DNA of 64,000 nt, taken from positions 124,001 to 188,000 of the forward strand of contig NZ_PTJD01000008.1 of the NCBI RefSeq assembly GCF_002934625.1, read 5' to 3'. The stretch's first letter is position 1. Every line of letters begins with the position of its first letter. Source of the DNA: Kineococcus xinjiangensis (GTDB lineage: Bacteria; Actinomycetota; Actinomycetes; Actinomycetales; Kineococcaceae). The notes beneath the pieces were generated by a model that was given only the letters and a program-made list of their open reading frames with translations, did not search any database and was not told the DNA's origin. Both the position numbers and the translations under genes were made by a program. Shown here one piece after another: positions 33,218 through 42,384 of this stretch.

Positions 33218-34075
33218 TCACGCGCTACCCCCCGCCGTGCCGTACTCCGCGGCGATCCGCGCGACGGTCTCCTCGTCGAGGACGAACAGCTCCTCCCCGT
33301 CGCCCGGCGCCGCGACGGTGAGGACCGTGGCGCGCACCCCGTCGGGGCCGACCTCCACCAGGCACGCGCCGCTGCCGCGGACCGCCCGCTCCAGCCCGTG
33401 CGGGACGAGGACGTCGGTGCGGTTGGCCACCCCGGGCGCGACGACGAGGGTCAGCCCGCCGGCGGTCGCCACGTACGGGTGGTGGTAGTGCCCGCTCAGC
33501 ACGGCGCGGACGTCCGTGCCCGCCACGGCCGCCAGCAGCGCGTCCGGCTCCTGCAGCCGCAGGGCCTCGTGCAGCACCGTGGGGGCGGGCAGCGGCGGGT
33601 GGTGGACGACGACGACGCTGCCGCGGGGTGCCGGTGCGGCCAGCACCTCGCGCAGCCGCGCCAGCTGGGCCGGGCGCAGCTCCCCGTAGCCGCGGCCGGG
33701 CACGGAGCTGTCCAGGACGACGACGCGGAGCCCGCCGACGTCGTGCACGGCGTCCAGGGGGCCGCCGGCGTCGGCGCCGTCCAGCAGCACCCGGGCGAAG
33801 GGGCCGCGCACGTCGTGGTTGCCGACCGCCCACACCACCTGGGCGCCCCGCTGCGCGGCGAAGCCGCCCACGAGGTCGCGCGCCGTCGCGTACGACTCGG
33901 GGGAGCCGTCGTCGGAGACGTCGCCGGAGACCACGACGGCGTCCAGCGGGCCGATCCCGGCGAGGGAGGCGAGCAGGCGGCGCAGCACGGCCGTGGTGTC
34001 GACGAGCCCCTGGTGCAGGGCCCCACCGCCGAGGAGGTGGGTGTCGGACAGGTGCAGCAGGCGCGCGGCGGTCAC
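33218..34075 (-). CDS. Metallophosphoesterase (calcineurin-like, cyclic-nucleotide phosphodiesterase type)
   Basis: 285 residues. Di-metal motifs: LHLSDTHL, VVVSGDVSDDG, VWAVGNHDVRG, VVVHHPPLP and LSGHYHHP. This set is that of the 3',5'-cAMP phosphodiesterase/CpdA-like class. Cytoplasmic. GTG at 34075 lies 6 bases after CAGGAT (leaderless). It is divergent from a sensor kinase gene with only 40 bases between. The substrate could be a cyclic nucleotide or another phosphodiester; this cannot be settled from sequence. Confidence 0.85.
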   Translation of the reverse strand: MTAARLLHLSDTHLLGGGALHQGLVDTTAVLRRLLASLAGIGPLDAVVVSGDVSDDGSPESYATARDLVGGFAAQRGAQVVWAVGNHDVRGPFARVLLDGADAGGPLDAVHDVGGLRVVVLDSSVPGRGYGELRPAQLARLREVLAAPAPRGSVVVVHHPPLPAPTVLHEALRLQEPDALLAAVAGTDVRAVLSGHYHHPYVATAGGLTLVVAPGVANRTDVLVPHGLERAVRGSGACLVEVGPDGVRATVLTVAAPGDGEELFVLDEETVARIAAEYGTAGGSA

Positions 34076-34115
34076 GGGCCGATCCTGCCCCAGCCCTGTC
34101 CCTAGGATCGTCGCC

Positions 34116-35405
34116 GTGCAGCGACGGGCACCCAGCCTGCCGGGCCTCGACGCGTGGGTGCGCGCCCGTCCCGGGCTCGTCGACGCCCTCTTCGCGGCGG
34201 CGCTCGCCCTCGTGGCGTTCCCGTCCGCGGTGGCCCTGGTGGGCGCCGCGCCGTGGCCGCCCGCCGCCCGCGCCGCCCTGCTCGGGGTCCTGCTCGCCGG
34301 GCACGTCGCCGTCGCGTTCCGCCGCAGCCGTCCCGTCGCCGCCTTCGCCGCCTGCTGCGCGGTGATGCTGGTGCTGGTCCTCACCCCGGACGTCACGGGT
34401 CCCGTGGCGGGTGACCTCGCGGGGGTGAGCGTCCCGCCGGTGCTGCTGCCCAGCTCCGCGGTGTTCCTCGTGGTGCTCTACGCGGTCGCCGCCCACGCCG
34501 CGCCGCCGTGGCCGTCGCTGTCCCTGGCGGGTGCGCTGGCGGGGGCGGCGGCGGTGACGGCACGGCTGTGGTCGGACCCGAGCTGGATCAGCGGCCAGCC
34601 CGTCCCCGCGGGCCCGGGCTGGCGGCTGTTCGTCGTCCTGGGGCTGGTCACGGCCGTCCTCGCCCCGTGGGGCCTGGGCCGCTTCCGCGCGGTGCGCGCC
34701 GCCTACGTGCAGGCGCTGGAGGAGCGGGCCCGGCGCGCGGAGGAGGAGCAGGAGCGGCGGGCGGAGCAGGCGGTGCTGGCCGAGCGGGCCCGCATCGCCC
34801 GCGAGATGCACGACGTGGTCGCCCACTCCCTGGCGGTGATGGTGCGGCAGGCGGAGGGCGGGCGCCTGGTCGCGGCGAAGGACCCGGCGCGCGCCGTGCA
34901 GGCGCTGACCGCCGTCGCGGGGGCGGGGCGGGAGGCGCTGGCGGACATGCGCACGGCCCTGGGTGCGCTGCGCCCGGACGAGCCCGCCGCGGCCGCCCCG
35001 CAGCCGGCGGTGCAGGACGTGCCGGCCCTCGTGGAGCGGGTGCGGGGTGCGGGGCTCGACGTGGAGCTGGTGGTGGTGGGGGAGCCGGTGGAGCTGGAGC
35101 GGGCGGTGTCGCTGGCGGCGTACCGGGTGGTGCAGGAGGCGCTGACGAACGTGGTGAAGCACGCCGGGGCGGGGGCCCGGGCCCGGGTGGAGCTGCGGTG
35201 GCGGCGCGACGGGCTGCGGGTCGCGGTGCGCGACGACGGTTCGGGCGGGGCCGGTTCGGGGCGGGAGCGAGTGGACGGGCAGGGCCTGGTGGGGATGCGG
35301 GAGCGGGTGGTGCTGGCCGGCGGGGAGCTGAGCGCCGGGCCGGGCGGGGATCGCGGCGGGTTCGCCGTGGCGGCGGAGCTGCCCGCGAGGGGAGCGCGCA
35401 GGTGA
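34116..35405 (+). CDS. NarL-type sensor histidine kinase
   Basis: 429 residues. Five or six membrane helices fill the first ~185 residues, then a coiled coil (VQALEERARRAEEEQERRAE) and the HisKA_3 dimerisation helix with the phospho-acceptor in ARIAREMHDVVAHSLAVM (His232). The ATPase domain is HATPase_c with VVQEALTNVVKHA and the G-box region GQGLVGMRERV. Membrane sensing with little extracellular domain. GTG at 34116 follows TAGGAT by 6 bases. The stop overlaps the response-regulator start (GTGA). Confidence 0.92.
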   Translation: MQRRAPSLPGLDAWVRARPGLVDALFAAALALVAFPSAVALVGAAPWPPAARAALLGVLLAGHVAVAFRRSRPVAAFAACCAVMLVLVLTPDVTGPVAGDLAGVSVPPVLLPSSAVFLVVLYAVAAHAAPPWPSLSLAGALAGAAAVTARLWSDPSWISGQPVPAGPGWRLFVVLGLVTAVLAPWGLGRFRAVRAAYVQALEERARRAEEEQERRAEQAVLAERARIAREMHDVVAHSLAVMVRQAEGGRLVAAKDPARAVQALTAVAGAGREALADMRTALGALRPDEPAAAAPQPAVQDVPALVERVRGAGLDVELVVVGEPVELERAVSLAAYRVVQEALTNVVKHAGAGARARVELRWRRDGLRVAVRDDGSGGAGSGRERVDGQGLVGMRERVVLAGGELSAGPGGDRGGFAVAAELPARGARR

Positions 35406-36064
35406 CGATCCGGGTGGTCCTCGTCGACGACCAGGAGCTGGTCCGCACGGGCCTGGCGATGGTGGTGGACTCCGCCGACGACATGCGCGTCGTGGGGGAG
35501 GCCGCCGACGGGGAGCGGGCGCTGGACGTGGTGGCGACCACCCCGGCGGACATCGTGCTGATGGACGTGCGGATGCCGAGGCTGGACGGGGTGGAGGCCA
35601 CCCGGCGCCTGCTCGCCCGCTACCCGGACGGCCCGAGGGTGGTGCTGCTGACGACGTTCGACCTCGACGAGCACGTCTTCGCGGCGCTGAAGGCCGGTGC
35701 CAGCGGCTTCCTGCTCAAGGACGCCACCGCCGAGGACGTCCTCTCGGCCGTGCGCGCGGTCCACGCCGGGGACGCGGTGCTGGCCCCGTCGGCGACGCGG
35801 CGGCTGCTGGCGCGGGTGGCGCGGGACCTGCCCGGTCCGCGCCCGGGCCCGGACCCGCTGGAGCGGCTCACCCCGCGGGAGCGCGAGATCCTCGCGGAGG
35901 TCGCGACCGGGGAGTCCAACGCCGAGATCGCCGCCCGGCTGCACCTGTCGGAGGCCACGGTGAAGACGCACGTGGGCCGGCTGCTGGCGAAGCTCGGCCT
36001 GCGGGACCGGGTGCAGGCGGTGGTCCTGGCCTACGAGAGCGGCGTGGTCCGGCCGGGGTCCTGA
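35402..36064 (+). CDS. NarL/FixJ-family response regulator
   Basis: 220 residues. Receiver domain: VVLVDDQELVRTGL, phospho-acceptor Asp55 in VLMDVRMPRLDG, TTFDLDEH, Lys in FLLKDATAED. LuxR-type HTH: LTPREREILAEVATGESNAE, then IAARLHLSEATVKTHVGRLL. Its GTG overlaps the kinase stop, so kinase and regulator are made together. Likely targets include the membrane protein gene 144 bases downstream (inference). Confidence 0.93.
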   Translation: MTIRVVLVDDQELVRTGLAMVVDSADDMRVVGEAADGERALDVVATTPADIVLMDVRMPRLDGVEATRRLLARYPDGPRVVLLTTFDLDEHVFAALKAGASGFLLKDATAEDVLSAVRAVHAGDAVLAPSATRRLLARVARDLPGPRPGPDPLERLTPREREILAEVATGESNAEIAARLHLSEATVKTHVGRLLAKLGLRDRVQAVVLAYESGVVRPGS

Positions 36065-36207
36065 GCGCGGGTGTGCGGCGCGGCGGCGGGCCGGGCGTCC
36101 TCCTGCAGGCGTACGCGCCTGCGCTCCCGGGGCGACGACCGCGCCCGCCGGCCCGAGGAGCCTCGGACCGGGTGCCGGCGCGGCGCCCGGGATGAGGGGA
36201 GAGCGCG

Positions 36208-37302
36208 ATGAGCGTCCTGCTGGAGCAGCCGACGAGGGTGACGGCCACCCGCTGGTGGCTGGTGCTGGTGCCCGCCGCGACGTGGTCCCTGGCGTACCTG
36301 GGGCTGGGTCTCGCGTGGTCGCTGGGTGCCGGCGGCAATCCGGCGGATCCGGCGGTCGACCCGGCGGTGCGGGAGCTGTCGCTGCTGGGCCTGCTGACCC
36401 CTGCGGGTGGCGCGGCGCTGCTCGCGGGGCTGGGGGCGCTGGGGGTGCTGCTGACGGCGGCGCTGCTGCTGGGCCGGCCGGGGGGCGGGCGCGCGGGATG
36501 GGCGTACCGGGCGGCGGCGGCGCTGGCGGGTGCCCTGGGGGTGGTGCTGGTGGTGCTGCTGCCCGACTACCGGCTGCTGGCGGCGGTGGGGTACACGCCG
36601 ATCGTGGGGGTGCTGAGGCTGGTCGGGGCGGCCCCGGCCGGGGTGCAGGTGTGGCCGTGGCCGGTGGTGAACATGGTGCTGCTGAGCACTGCGGGGCTGG
36701 CGTGGCAGGCGGTGGCGGTGCTGGCCGCGCGGCGGGCGGCGGGCGCCTGCCAGGTGTGCGGGCGCGACGGGGCGGCGGGGTCGTGGCGGTCGCCGGAGCG
36801 GGCCGCGCGCTGGGGGCGCTGGGCGGTGGCCGTGGCGGTGGCGGTGCCCGTGGGCTACGCGGTCACCCGCTTCGCGTGGGCGCTGGGGGTTCCGCTCGGG
36901 GTGTCGCAGGAGCTGCTGGACGAGCTCGGCAGCGGTGTCTGGGCGGGGGCGGGGCTGGCGGCGATGGCGGTGGGCGGGGCGGTGCTGACGCTGGGGCTGG
37001 TGCAGCGCTGGGGTGAGTTCTTCCCCCGGTGGATGCCGCGGGTGGGCGGACGGCGGGTGCCGGTGGCGCTGGCGGTGGTGCCGGCGCTGGCGGTGTCGGG
37101 GGTGGTGGCCTCCGCGGGGCTGATGTTCGTGCGGGTGACGGCGGCCGGGGAGTTCGCGGCGCAGTTCCCGGGGGACGGGGGCAACGTGGCGGCGTGGCTG
37201 CCGGAGCTGTTCTGGCCGCTGTGGGCGGTGGCGCTGGCGGTGGCGGCGTACGCGTACTGGCTGCGCCGGCGCACCGCCTGCCGCCGCTGCGGCCGGGGCT
37301 GA
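36208..37302 (+). CDS. Polytopic membrane protein with two CxxC motifs
   Basis: 364 residues, about eight to nine membrane helices. A cytoplasmic loop near residue 181 contains ACQVCGRDG and the extreme C-terminus ends RRTACRRCGRG, so two CxxC halves could join into one zinc ribbon. Family not recognised. GGGGAGA lies 5 bases before the ATG. It follows a two-component system and is followed by a strong terminator, so it may be an output of that system (inference). Confidence 0.7.
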   Translation: MSVLLEQPTRVTATRWWLVLVPAATWSLAYLGLGLAWSLGAGGNPADPAVDPAVRELSLLGLLTPAGGAALLAGLGALGVLLTAALLLGRPGGGRAGWAYRAAAALAGALGVVLVVLLPDYRLLAAVGYTPIVGVLRLVGAAPAGVQVWPWPVVNMVLLSTAGLAWQAVAVLAARRAAGACQVCGRDGAAGSWRSPERAARWGRWAVAVAVAVPVGYAVTRFAWALGVPLGVSQELLDELGSGVWAGAGLAAMAVGGAVLTLGLVQRWGEFFPRWMPRVGGRRVPVALAVVPALAVSGVVASAGLMFVRVTAAGEFAAQFPGDGGNVAAWLPELFWPLWAVALAVAAYAYWLRRRTACRRCGRG

Positions 37303-37310
37303 GCCTGCGT

Positions 37311-37346
37311 CCCCTCCCCCGGAAAGGACCCTTTCCGGGGGAGGGG
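37311..37346 (+). terminator. Perfect 16-bp terminator hairpin
   Basis: CCCCTCCCCCGGAAAG (37311-37326) and CTTTCCGGGGGAGGGG (37331-37346) are exact complements around GACC. It lies 9 bases after the membrane protein stop and directly before the EAL remnant. Confidence 0.75.
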
Positions 37347-37356
37347 TGGGGGGAGG

Positions 37357-37881
37357 ATGCTGATCGTTGCCGAGGTCCGGGCCGGGGAGCTGATCCACGA
37401 CCTGGGGCGGGCCGTCCTGCGCACCGCCCTGGACCAGGCGGCGCGGTGGCAGGCGCTGCACCCGGGCCCGGAGGTGGCGGTCGACGTCTCCCCGGCGCAG
37501 CTGCAGCGGCCGGGGTTCGCCGAGGAGGTCGCGGGGCTGCTCGCGCAGACCCGGGTGCGTGCCGGCGACCTGTGCCTGGAGGTCACCGAGGGCGTCCTGC
37601 TGGAGCCGCACGGGACCAGCAGCGCGAACCTGCGCGCCCTGCACGAGTCGGGGGTGCGGCTGGCGGTGGACGACGCGCTGATCCTGCGGGCGGTCGCCGA
37701 CCTCGGCAGGGCGCGGCAGTGCCAGGTGCTGGCGGAGGGCGTGGAGACGCCGGAGCAGCGGCGGGTGCTCGCCGAGCTGGGCTACCGGCAGGCGCAGGGC
37801 TTCCTGTGGTCGCGGCCGGCGGGGGCGGCGGCGATCACGGACCTGCTGCGCTCCGCGGGGGTGACCACGGGCAGCGCCTGA
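37357..37881 (+). pseudogene. Degenerate EAL-domain fragment, paralogue of the downstream GGDEF-EAL gene
   Basis: 174 codons, collinear with the EAL part of the gene at 38036 (ELIHDLGRAVLR, CLEVTEGVLLEPHG, LAEGVETPEQRRVLAELGY). It begins after the EAL motif itself, so the catalytic Glu is missing. It also lacks 28 residues that carry the DDFGAGYSS and DRSF motifs: LAVDD joins directly to ALILRAVADL. The missing 84 bases in the intact copy are bounded by GACGAC repeats, which suggests deletion between them. c-di-GMP hydrolysis should be impossible. The frame is still open, so a non-enzymatic role cannot be excluded. Confidence 0.75.
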
Positions 37882-38035
37882 CCTCCGGACGGACCCTCCG
37901 GCCTGCGCTCACCGACGGGGCGGGCTGCGGCTCTCTCTGGATCCTCCGGGCGGCACGCGCGATGCTGGGACGACCTCGGTGCCGGCGCCACCGCGCCCGG
38001 GGTGCCACCGTCCTCGAGCCCAGGGGGTCCTCGTC

Positions 38036-40039
38036 GTGCAGGAGACCGGCAGCGGGCTGCTCCGGCGCACCCGCCCCACCGAGGGCCGGCTGCCCGACCA
38101 GCTGCTCGCCGCGGCCCTGCTGGGCACCGCCGCGATCCAGGCCGGGGTCCTCCTCAACCCCGCGAGCCTCCTGTTCCCGGTGGTGCACACCCTCACGGTC
38201 CTCGGCCTGGCGTTCCGGGTGCTGGCCGGGAGCTGGCTGCTGCTCACGGTGGGCCGCCCCCGGCGCGCGGGGACGCGGCTGGCGGTGCTGCTCGTGGACT
38301 GCCTCCTCCTGGTCGGCGGGTTCGCCCTCATCCCCGCCACCGTCACCGGCATCCTCGTCCTGCTGCTGGCCCGGTTGCCGTTCGTCTGCTCGGTCCTGCC
38401 CCGGCGACAGGTGGTGGCCGCGCTCGCGCTCATCCTGCTCGGCCCCGCGGCGGTGCTGGTCCACCGGGCGGCGACCACCGACGTCTGGCAGCTGGCCACC
38501 CTGTGGCTGTACCTGGTGGCGGCCTTCCTCATCGGGGGCAGCACCCTGCGGGTGACGCGCGCCCTGGCCGCCGCGGAGGCCCGTGCCCTGCGGCTCGCGG
38601 TCCGGGCGCAGGCGTCGGAGGCGCAGGCGCAGGCGTCGGCGGCGGCAGCGCGGGAGCAGGCGGCGCGGGCGGAGGAGCTGGCCGCCCGCCGCGAGCACGA
38701 GGCGGTGCACGACACCCTCACCGGCCTGCCCAACCGCCTGCTGTACGCGGACCGCCTCGCCACCGCCGTCTCCCACGCGCAGCGCTCCGGCGGGGACGTG
38801 GCGGTGCTGCTGCTGGACCTGGACCGCTTCAAGCTCGTCAACGACAGCCGCGGTCACGCCGCCGGCGACGAGCTGCTCGTGGCCATCGGCGACCGCCTGC
38901 GCGAGCACCTGCGCTCCAGCGACACCCTCGCCCGCCTCGGCGGGGACGAGTTCGCGGTGATCGTGCAGGACGTCCGCGACCCGGACGACGCCCTCGTGGT
39001 GGCCGCGCACCTGCACCAGGCGCTGCGCGCCCCCTTCGTCCTGCGCGACGGCGGTGCCGGGGGCGCGGAGGGGGGGCCGGGCGGTCCCGGGTCGGTGTAC
39101 GTCACCGCCAGCTGCGGGGTCGCCTTCGCCCGTGGCCGCAGCGAGGACCTGGGCGTGGTGCTGCGGGAGGCCGACGCGGCGATGTACAAGGCCAAGGCGC
39201 GCGGGCGGGGGCTGGTGGAGGTGTTCGACGACAGCATGGGGGCGGTCGCCGAGCGCCGCCTGCACCTGGAGACCCAGCTGCGGCACGACCTCGAGACCGG
39301 CTCCGGTGCCCTGACGGTCGCGTTCCAGCCGGTGGTCGAGCCGGCGGGCGGCCGCATCGTCGGGGTGGAGGCGCTGGCCCGCTGGAGCTGCGCCCGCTAC
39401 GGCGCGGTGGGGCCGGACGAGTTCATCGCCGTCGCCGAGGACGCCGGCCTGATCCACGACCTCGGCCGGTCCGTCCTGCGCATCGCGCTGGAGCAGTCGG
39501 TGTGGTGGCACCGGCTGCGTCCCGACCTCGAGGTCGCCGTCAACGTCTCCCCGGTCCAGCTGCACCGCGCCGACCTCGCCGACGAGGTCGGGCACCTCCT
39601 GGCCCGGGCGGGCGTGTCCCCGCAGCTGCTGTGCCTGGAGGTCACCGAGGGGGTGCTGCTGGACCCGCACGGTGCGAGCGCGGCCAACCTGCGCGCCCTG
39701 CACGAGCTCGGCGTGAAGCTGGCCGTCGACGACTTCGGGGCCGGCTACTCCTCGCTGTCCCAGCTGCGCCGCTTCCCTCTGGACGTGCTGAAGGCGGACA
39801 GGTCGTTCGTGGACGACCCGCCGATCCTGCGCGCGGTCGCCGACCTGGCCACCGCCCTCGGCGCGCAGGCGCTGGCGGAGGGGGTGGAGACGCCGGAGCA
39901 GCGCCGCCAGCTCGTGGAGCTGGGCTACGCCCGGGCGCAGGGCTACCTGTGGGCGCGCCCGCAGCCCGCCGACGCCGTCACCGAGGCGCTCCGCGCGGCG
40001 GGGGGTGCGCTGCAGCCCTCGCCGGCCGGGCACCCGTGA
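38036..40039 (+). CDS. Membrane GGDEF-EAL c-di-GMP turnover protein
   Basis: 667 residues. Five or six membrane helices (~25-190) and an Ala/Gln-rich coiled linker precede the GGDEF domain (LTGLPNRLLYADRL, RLGGDEFAV at ~299-307). RSSD five residues before GGDEF is an inhibitory I-site. The EAL domain begins GVEALARW (Glu445) and keeps NVSPVQL, EVTEGVL, DDFGAGYSS and DRSF. Both activities look intact; the balance is unknown. GTG at 38036 is supported by AGGGGG upstream. A decayed partial copy lies just before it. Confidence 0.92.
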   Translation: MQETGSGLLRRTRPTEGRLPDQLLAAALLGTAAIQAGVLLNPASLLFPVVHTLTVLGLAFRVLAGSWLLLTVGRPRRAGTRLAVLLVDCLLLVGGFALIPATVTGILVLLLARLPFVCSVLPRRQVVAALALILLGPAAVLVHRAATTDVWQLATLWLYLVAAFLIGGSTLRVTRALAAAEARALRLAVRAQASEAQAQASAAAAREQAARAEELAARREHEAVHDTLTGLPNRLLYADRLATAVSHAQRSGGDVAVLLLDLDRFKLVNDSRGHAAGDELLVAIGDRLREHLRSSDTLARLGGDEFAVIVQDVRDPDDALVVAAHLHQALRAPFVLRDGGAGGAEGGPGGPGSVYVTASCGVAFARGRSEDLGVVLREADAAMYKAKARGRGLVEVFDDSMGAVAERRLHLETQLRHDLETGSGALTVAFQPVVEPAGGRIVGVEALARWSCARYGAVGPDEFIAVAEDAGLIHDLGRSVLRIALEQSVWWHRLRPDLEVAVNVSPVQLHRADLADEVGHLLARAGVSPQLLCLEVTEGVLLDPHGASAANLRALHELGVKLAVDDFGAGYSSLSQLRRFPLDVLKADRSFVDDPPILRAVADLATALGAQALAEGVETPEQRRQLVELGYARAQGYLWARPQPADAVTEALRAAGGALQPSPAGHP

Positions 40040-40112
40040 CGCGGCGTGGAGGGGTTGTGCGGGACTGCGGCGGGTCGCTCATGGTGGGCGTGCGGCTGCC
40101 GAACGGTCGCTT

Positions 40113-41717
40113 ATGGTGACGTCCGTGCCGAGATCCGAGTCGCCGACCGAGCGTCCGCCCGTGCAGGGCACCGCGCCGGTCACGGGCGTCCCGGGTGCCG
40201 GCCGCTCCGCGCGCGGCCGCCACGCCAGCCAGGAGCACGGCCTGGCCTACCGCCTGCTGCGCGCCGCCGGTGTCGGGGTGCTGGCGTTCTCCACGGTCGG
40301 CGCCGCGGGTGGGGCCTACGCCTGGTACCAGCTCGAGGGCAACATCAACACCCAGGACATCGACGCCTGGGTGGGCGAGGCACCGCCGGACGAGGCGGCC
40401 GCCGATCCGACGACCGGCCAGGAGCCGCTCAACATCCTCGTGATGGGCAGCGACACCCGGGACCTCGCGGACGGCACGGGCGGGCAGTACGGCGGCGAGT
40501 CCGCCGACCCGGGGGCGCGCTCGGACACGACGGTCCTCGTCCACCTGGCCGCGGACCGGGAGAGCGCCGCGTTCGTGAGCATCCCGCGCGACTCGATGGT
40601 GCAGATCCCCGACTGCACGCGGGAGGACGGCACGGTCGTCCCCGGCCGCCGCGGCATGTTCAACGACGCGTTCTCCGAGGCCGGCCCGGCCTGCACGATC
40701 AAGACCGTCCAGCGGCTGACCGGCGTCCCGGTCGACCACCACGCCGTCGTGGACTTCAGCGGCTTCCGCTCGATGGTCGACGCCCTGAACGGGGTGGAGA
40801 TCTGCCTGCCGAAGAAGATCGACGACAAGAAGGCCAACCTCCGCCTGCCCGCCGGGCGCCACCAGGTCGACGGCGAGACCGCCCTGGCCTACGCGCGGGT
40901 CCGCTACATCGGTGACGGCTCGGACATCAGCCGGATCGCCCGCCAGCAGGCGCTGATGTCGTCGATGGTGCAGAAGATCACCAGCTCCGAGACGCTGTTC
41001 CGCCCGGACCGGTTGTACTCGTTCCTGGACGCTGCGACGAGCTCCGTGACGACGGACCCCGACCTCGCGAAGCTGAACTACCTGCGCAAGCTCGCCATGG
41101 GCCTGAAGGACATCCCGGCCGACGGGGTGCAGTTCGTCACCGTGCCCAACGAGCCGGACCCGAAGGACCCGAACCGCCTGGTGTGGACGCCGGCGGCGGA
41201 CCTGCTGTGGAAGCAGATCCGCACCGACACCCGCGTCGGCGCGCCGCCGGCCCCCGCCCCCACGTCCAGCGCGGCCCCGTCGGCGTCCTCGGCGCTGACG
41301 GTGCCGCCGGCGAAGATCTCCGTGGAGGTCCTCAACGTCGGTGGGGTCAAGGGCGCCGCCCGCACGGCCGCCGAGGGGCTGACCGGGCAGGGGTTCACCG
41401 TCACGCGCACCGGCGACGCCGAGCCGACGGCCTCCGCCTCCGGGGTCCTCGTCCGCTACGGCCCCGACCGCAAGGACAGCGCCGCGACGGTGGCGGCCGC
41501 CTTCCCCGGCGCGAAGAGCAGGCTGGACCCGGCGCTGGGGAAGACGGTCGTCGTCGAGGTCGGCACGAAGGCCCCCGCAGTGGTCGACGTCCGGCTGCGC
41601 CTGGGGCAGGCGCCGGCGCCGTCCGCGGCCCCGGGCGCGAAGCCGTCGGCGGGCACCACCCCCGCGCCCGCGCCCACGATCGAGGCGCGCGTCGCCAGCG
41701 ACGACATCTGCGCCTGA
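40113..41717 (+). CDS. LytR-CpsA-Psr (LCP) family protein with LytR C-terminal domain
   Basis: 534 residues. A cytoplasmic N-terminus and one membrane helix (AGVGVLAFSTVGAAGGAYAW) are followed by the extracellular LCP domain: LNILVMGSDTR, ARSDTTVLVHLAADR, SIPRDSMV, GETALAYARVRY, DISRIARQQ. A LytR_C domain follows (ISVEVLNVGGVKGAART, then TVVVEVG). LCP enzymes attach undecaprenyl-linked glycopolymers to peptidoglycan. GTG at 40125, 7 bases after TATGGT, is an equally good leaderless start four codons downstream. A hairpin follows the stop. Confidence 0.9.
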   Translation: MVTSVPRSESPTERPPVQGTAPVTGVPGAGRSARGRHASQEHGLAYRLLRAAGVGVLAFSTVGAAGGAYAWYQLEGNINTQDIDAWVGEAPPDEAAADPTTGQEPLNILVMGSDTRDLADGTGGQYGGESADPGARSDTTVLVHLAADRESAAFVSIPRDSMVQIPDCTREDGTVVPGRRGMFNDAFSEAGPACTIKTVQRLTGVPVDHHAVVDFSGFRSMVDALNGVEICLPKKIDDKKANLRLPAGRHQVDGETALAYARVRYIGDGSDISRIARQQALMSSMVQKITSSETLFRPDRLYSFLDAATSSVTTDPDLAKLNYLRKLAMGLKDIPADGVQFVTVPNEPDPKDPNRLVWTPAADLLWKQIRTDTRVGAPPAPAPTSSAAPSASSALTVPPAKISVEVLNVGGVKGAARTAAEGLTGQGFTVTRTGDAEPTASASGVLVRYGPDRKDSAATVAAAFPGAKSRLDPALGKTVVVEVGTKAPAVVDVRLRLGQAPAPSAAPGAKPSAGTTPAPAPTIEARVASDDICA

Positions 41718-41735
41718 GGGGCGGGGTGGACGCCG

Positions 41736-41769
41736 TCGGGCGCCGCCCGAGTGCTCGGACGGCGCCCGA
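41736..41769. terminator. Bidirectional terminator after the LCP gene
   Basis: TCGGGCGCCG (41736-41745) pairs perfectly with CGGCGCCCGA (41760-41769). Inside, CCGA and TCGG form a second short stem. It lies between the convergent LCP gene and a leftward hypothetical gene. Confidence 0.6.
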
Positions 41770-41808
41770 GGGGACGCTGCGGGTTCCTGCGGCGCGGAGC
41801 GGCCGCCG

Positions 41809-42273
41809 TCAGGCGGGGAGCGCGATCCGAGCCGCCGGCCGGCCGGCCTCGGCCGGGCGGGGTGCGGACTGGGCGGGCCGGACCGGGGCCTGCTGCGCGA
41901 TCTGCACCTCGCGCCAGCGGACGTAGCGCAGGGCGTTGCCGAACTCCCCGGCGGTGAGGGCGAGGCCCCACACCTCCACCAGGTGGTGCAGGTAGCCCAG
42001 GCTCAGCGGCTGGCCGGGCGCCAGGGCGCGGCTGCGGCGGTCGCGGGCGACGTGGAAGGCCAGCGGCGGCAGGGGCCGGCCCTCCGCGACGGGCGCACCG
42101 GTGGTGGCGCGGAGGAACTCCCGGTCGCCGGGGGTGAGGGTGGCGAGGACGCGGCGGTCCTGCTCCTCGACGAGCGCCGGGCGCCGGCGCACCACGGCCG
42201 GGGGAGCGCCTGCCGGCCGGAGCGCGGGGCTGCTGGAGGCCGGGGTGCTGGGGGCCAGGACGTCGGTGCTCAT
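41809..42273 (-). CDS. Hypothetical protein with Ala/Pro-rich ends
   Basis: 154 residues. The N-terminal ~35 and C-terminal ~25 residues are low-complexity Ala/Pro. The central part (EEQDRRVLATLTPGDREFLR, PLSLGYLHHLVEVWGLALTA, FGNALRYVRWREVQIAQQ) looks like a compact helical domain. No family recognised, no signal peptide. ATG at 42273 has GGGAG upstream. Codon use matches the backbone, so it is probably a real lineage-specific gene. Confidence 0.6.
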   Translation of the reverse strand: MSTDVLAPSTPASSSPALRPAGAPPAVVRRRPALVEEQDRRVLATLTPGDREFLRATTGAPVAEGRPLPPLAFHVARDRRSRALAPGQPLSLGYLHHLVEVWGLALTAGEFGNALRYVRWREVQIAQQAPVRPAQSAPRPAEAGRPAARIALPA

Positions 42274-42384
42274 GGGTGCTCCCGGGTGCCGAGGGGGTCT
42301 CGCGCTGCTCATCGGCACGTTCCCCTCGGCACTTGAGCCCCGGTCCTGGATCGCCCGACCGGGTGATCCGCGGCGGCTCCCGGC

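Noticed and set aside
36105-36122. GCAGGCG/CGCCTGC hairpin as the terminator of the two-component operon
   Set aside because: The stem is only 7 bp with no U-tract, in DNA where such hairpins are frequent. Not listed as a feature.
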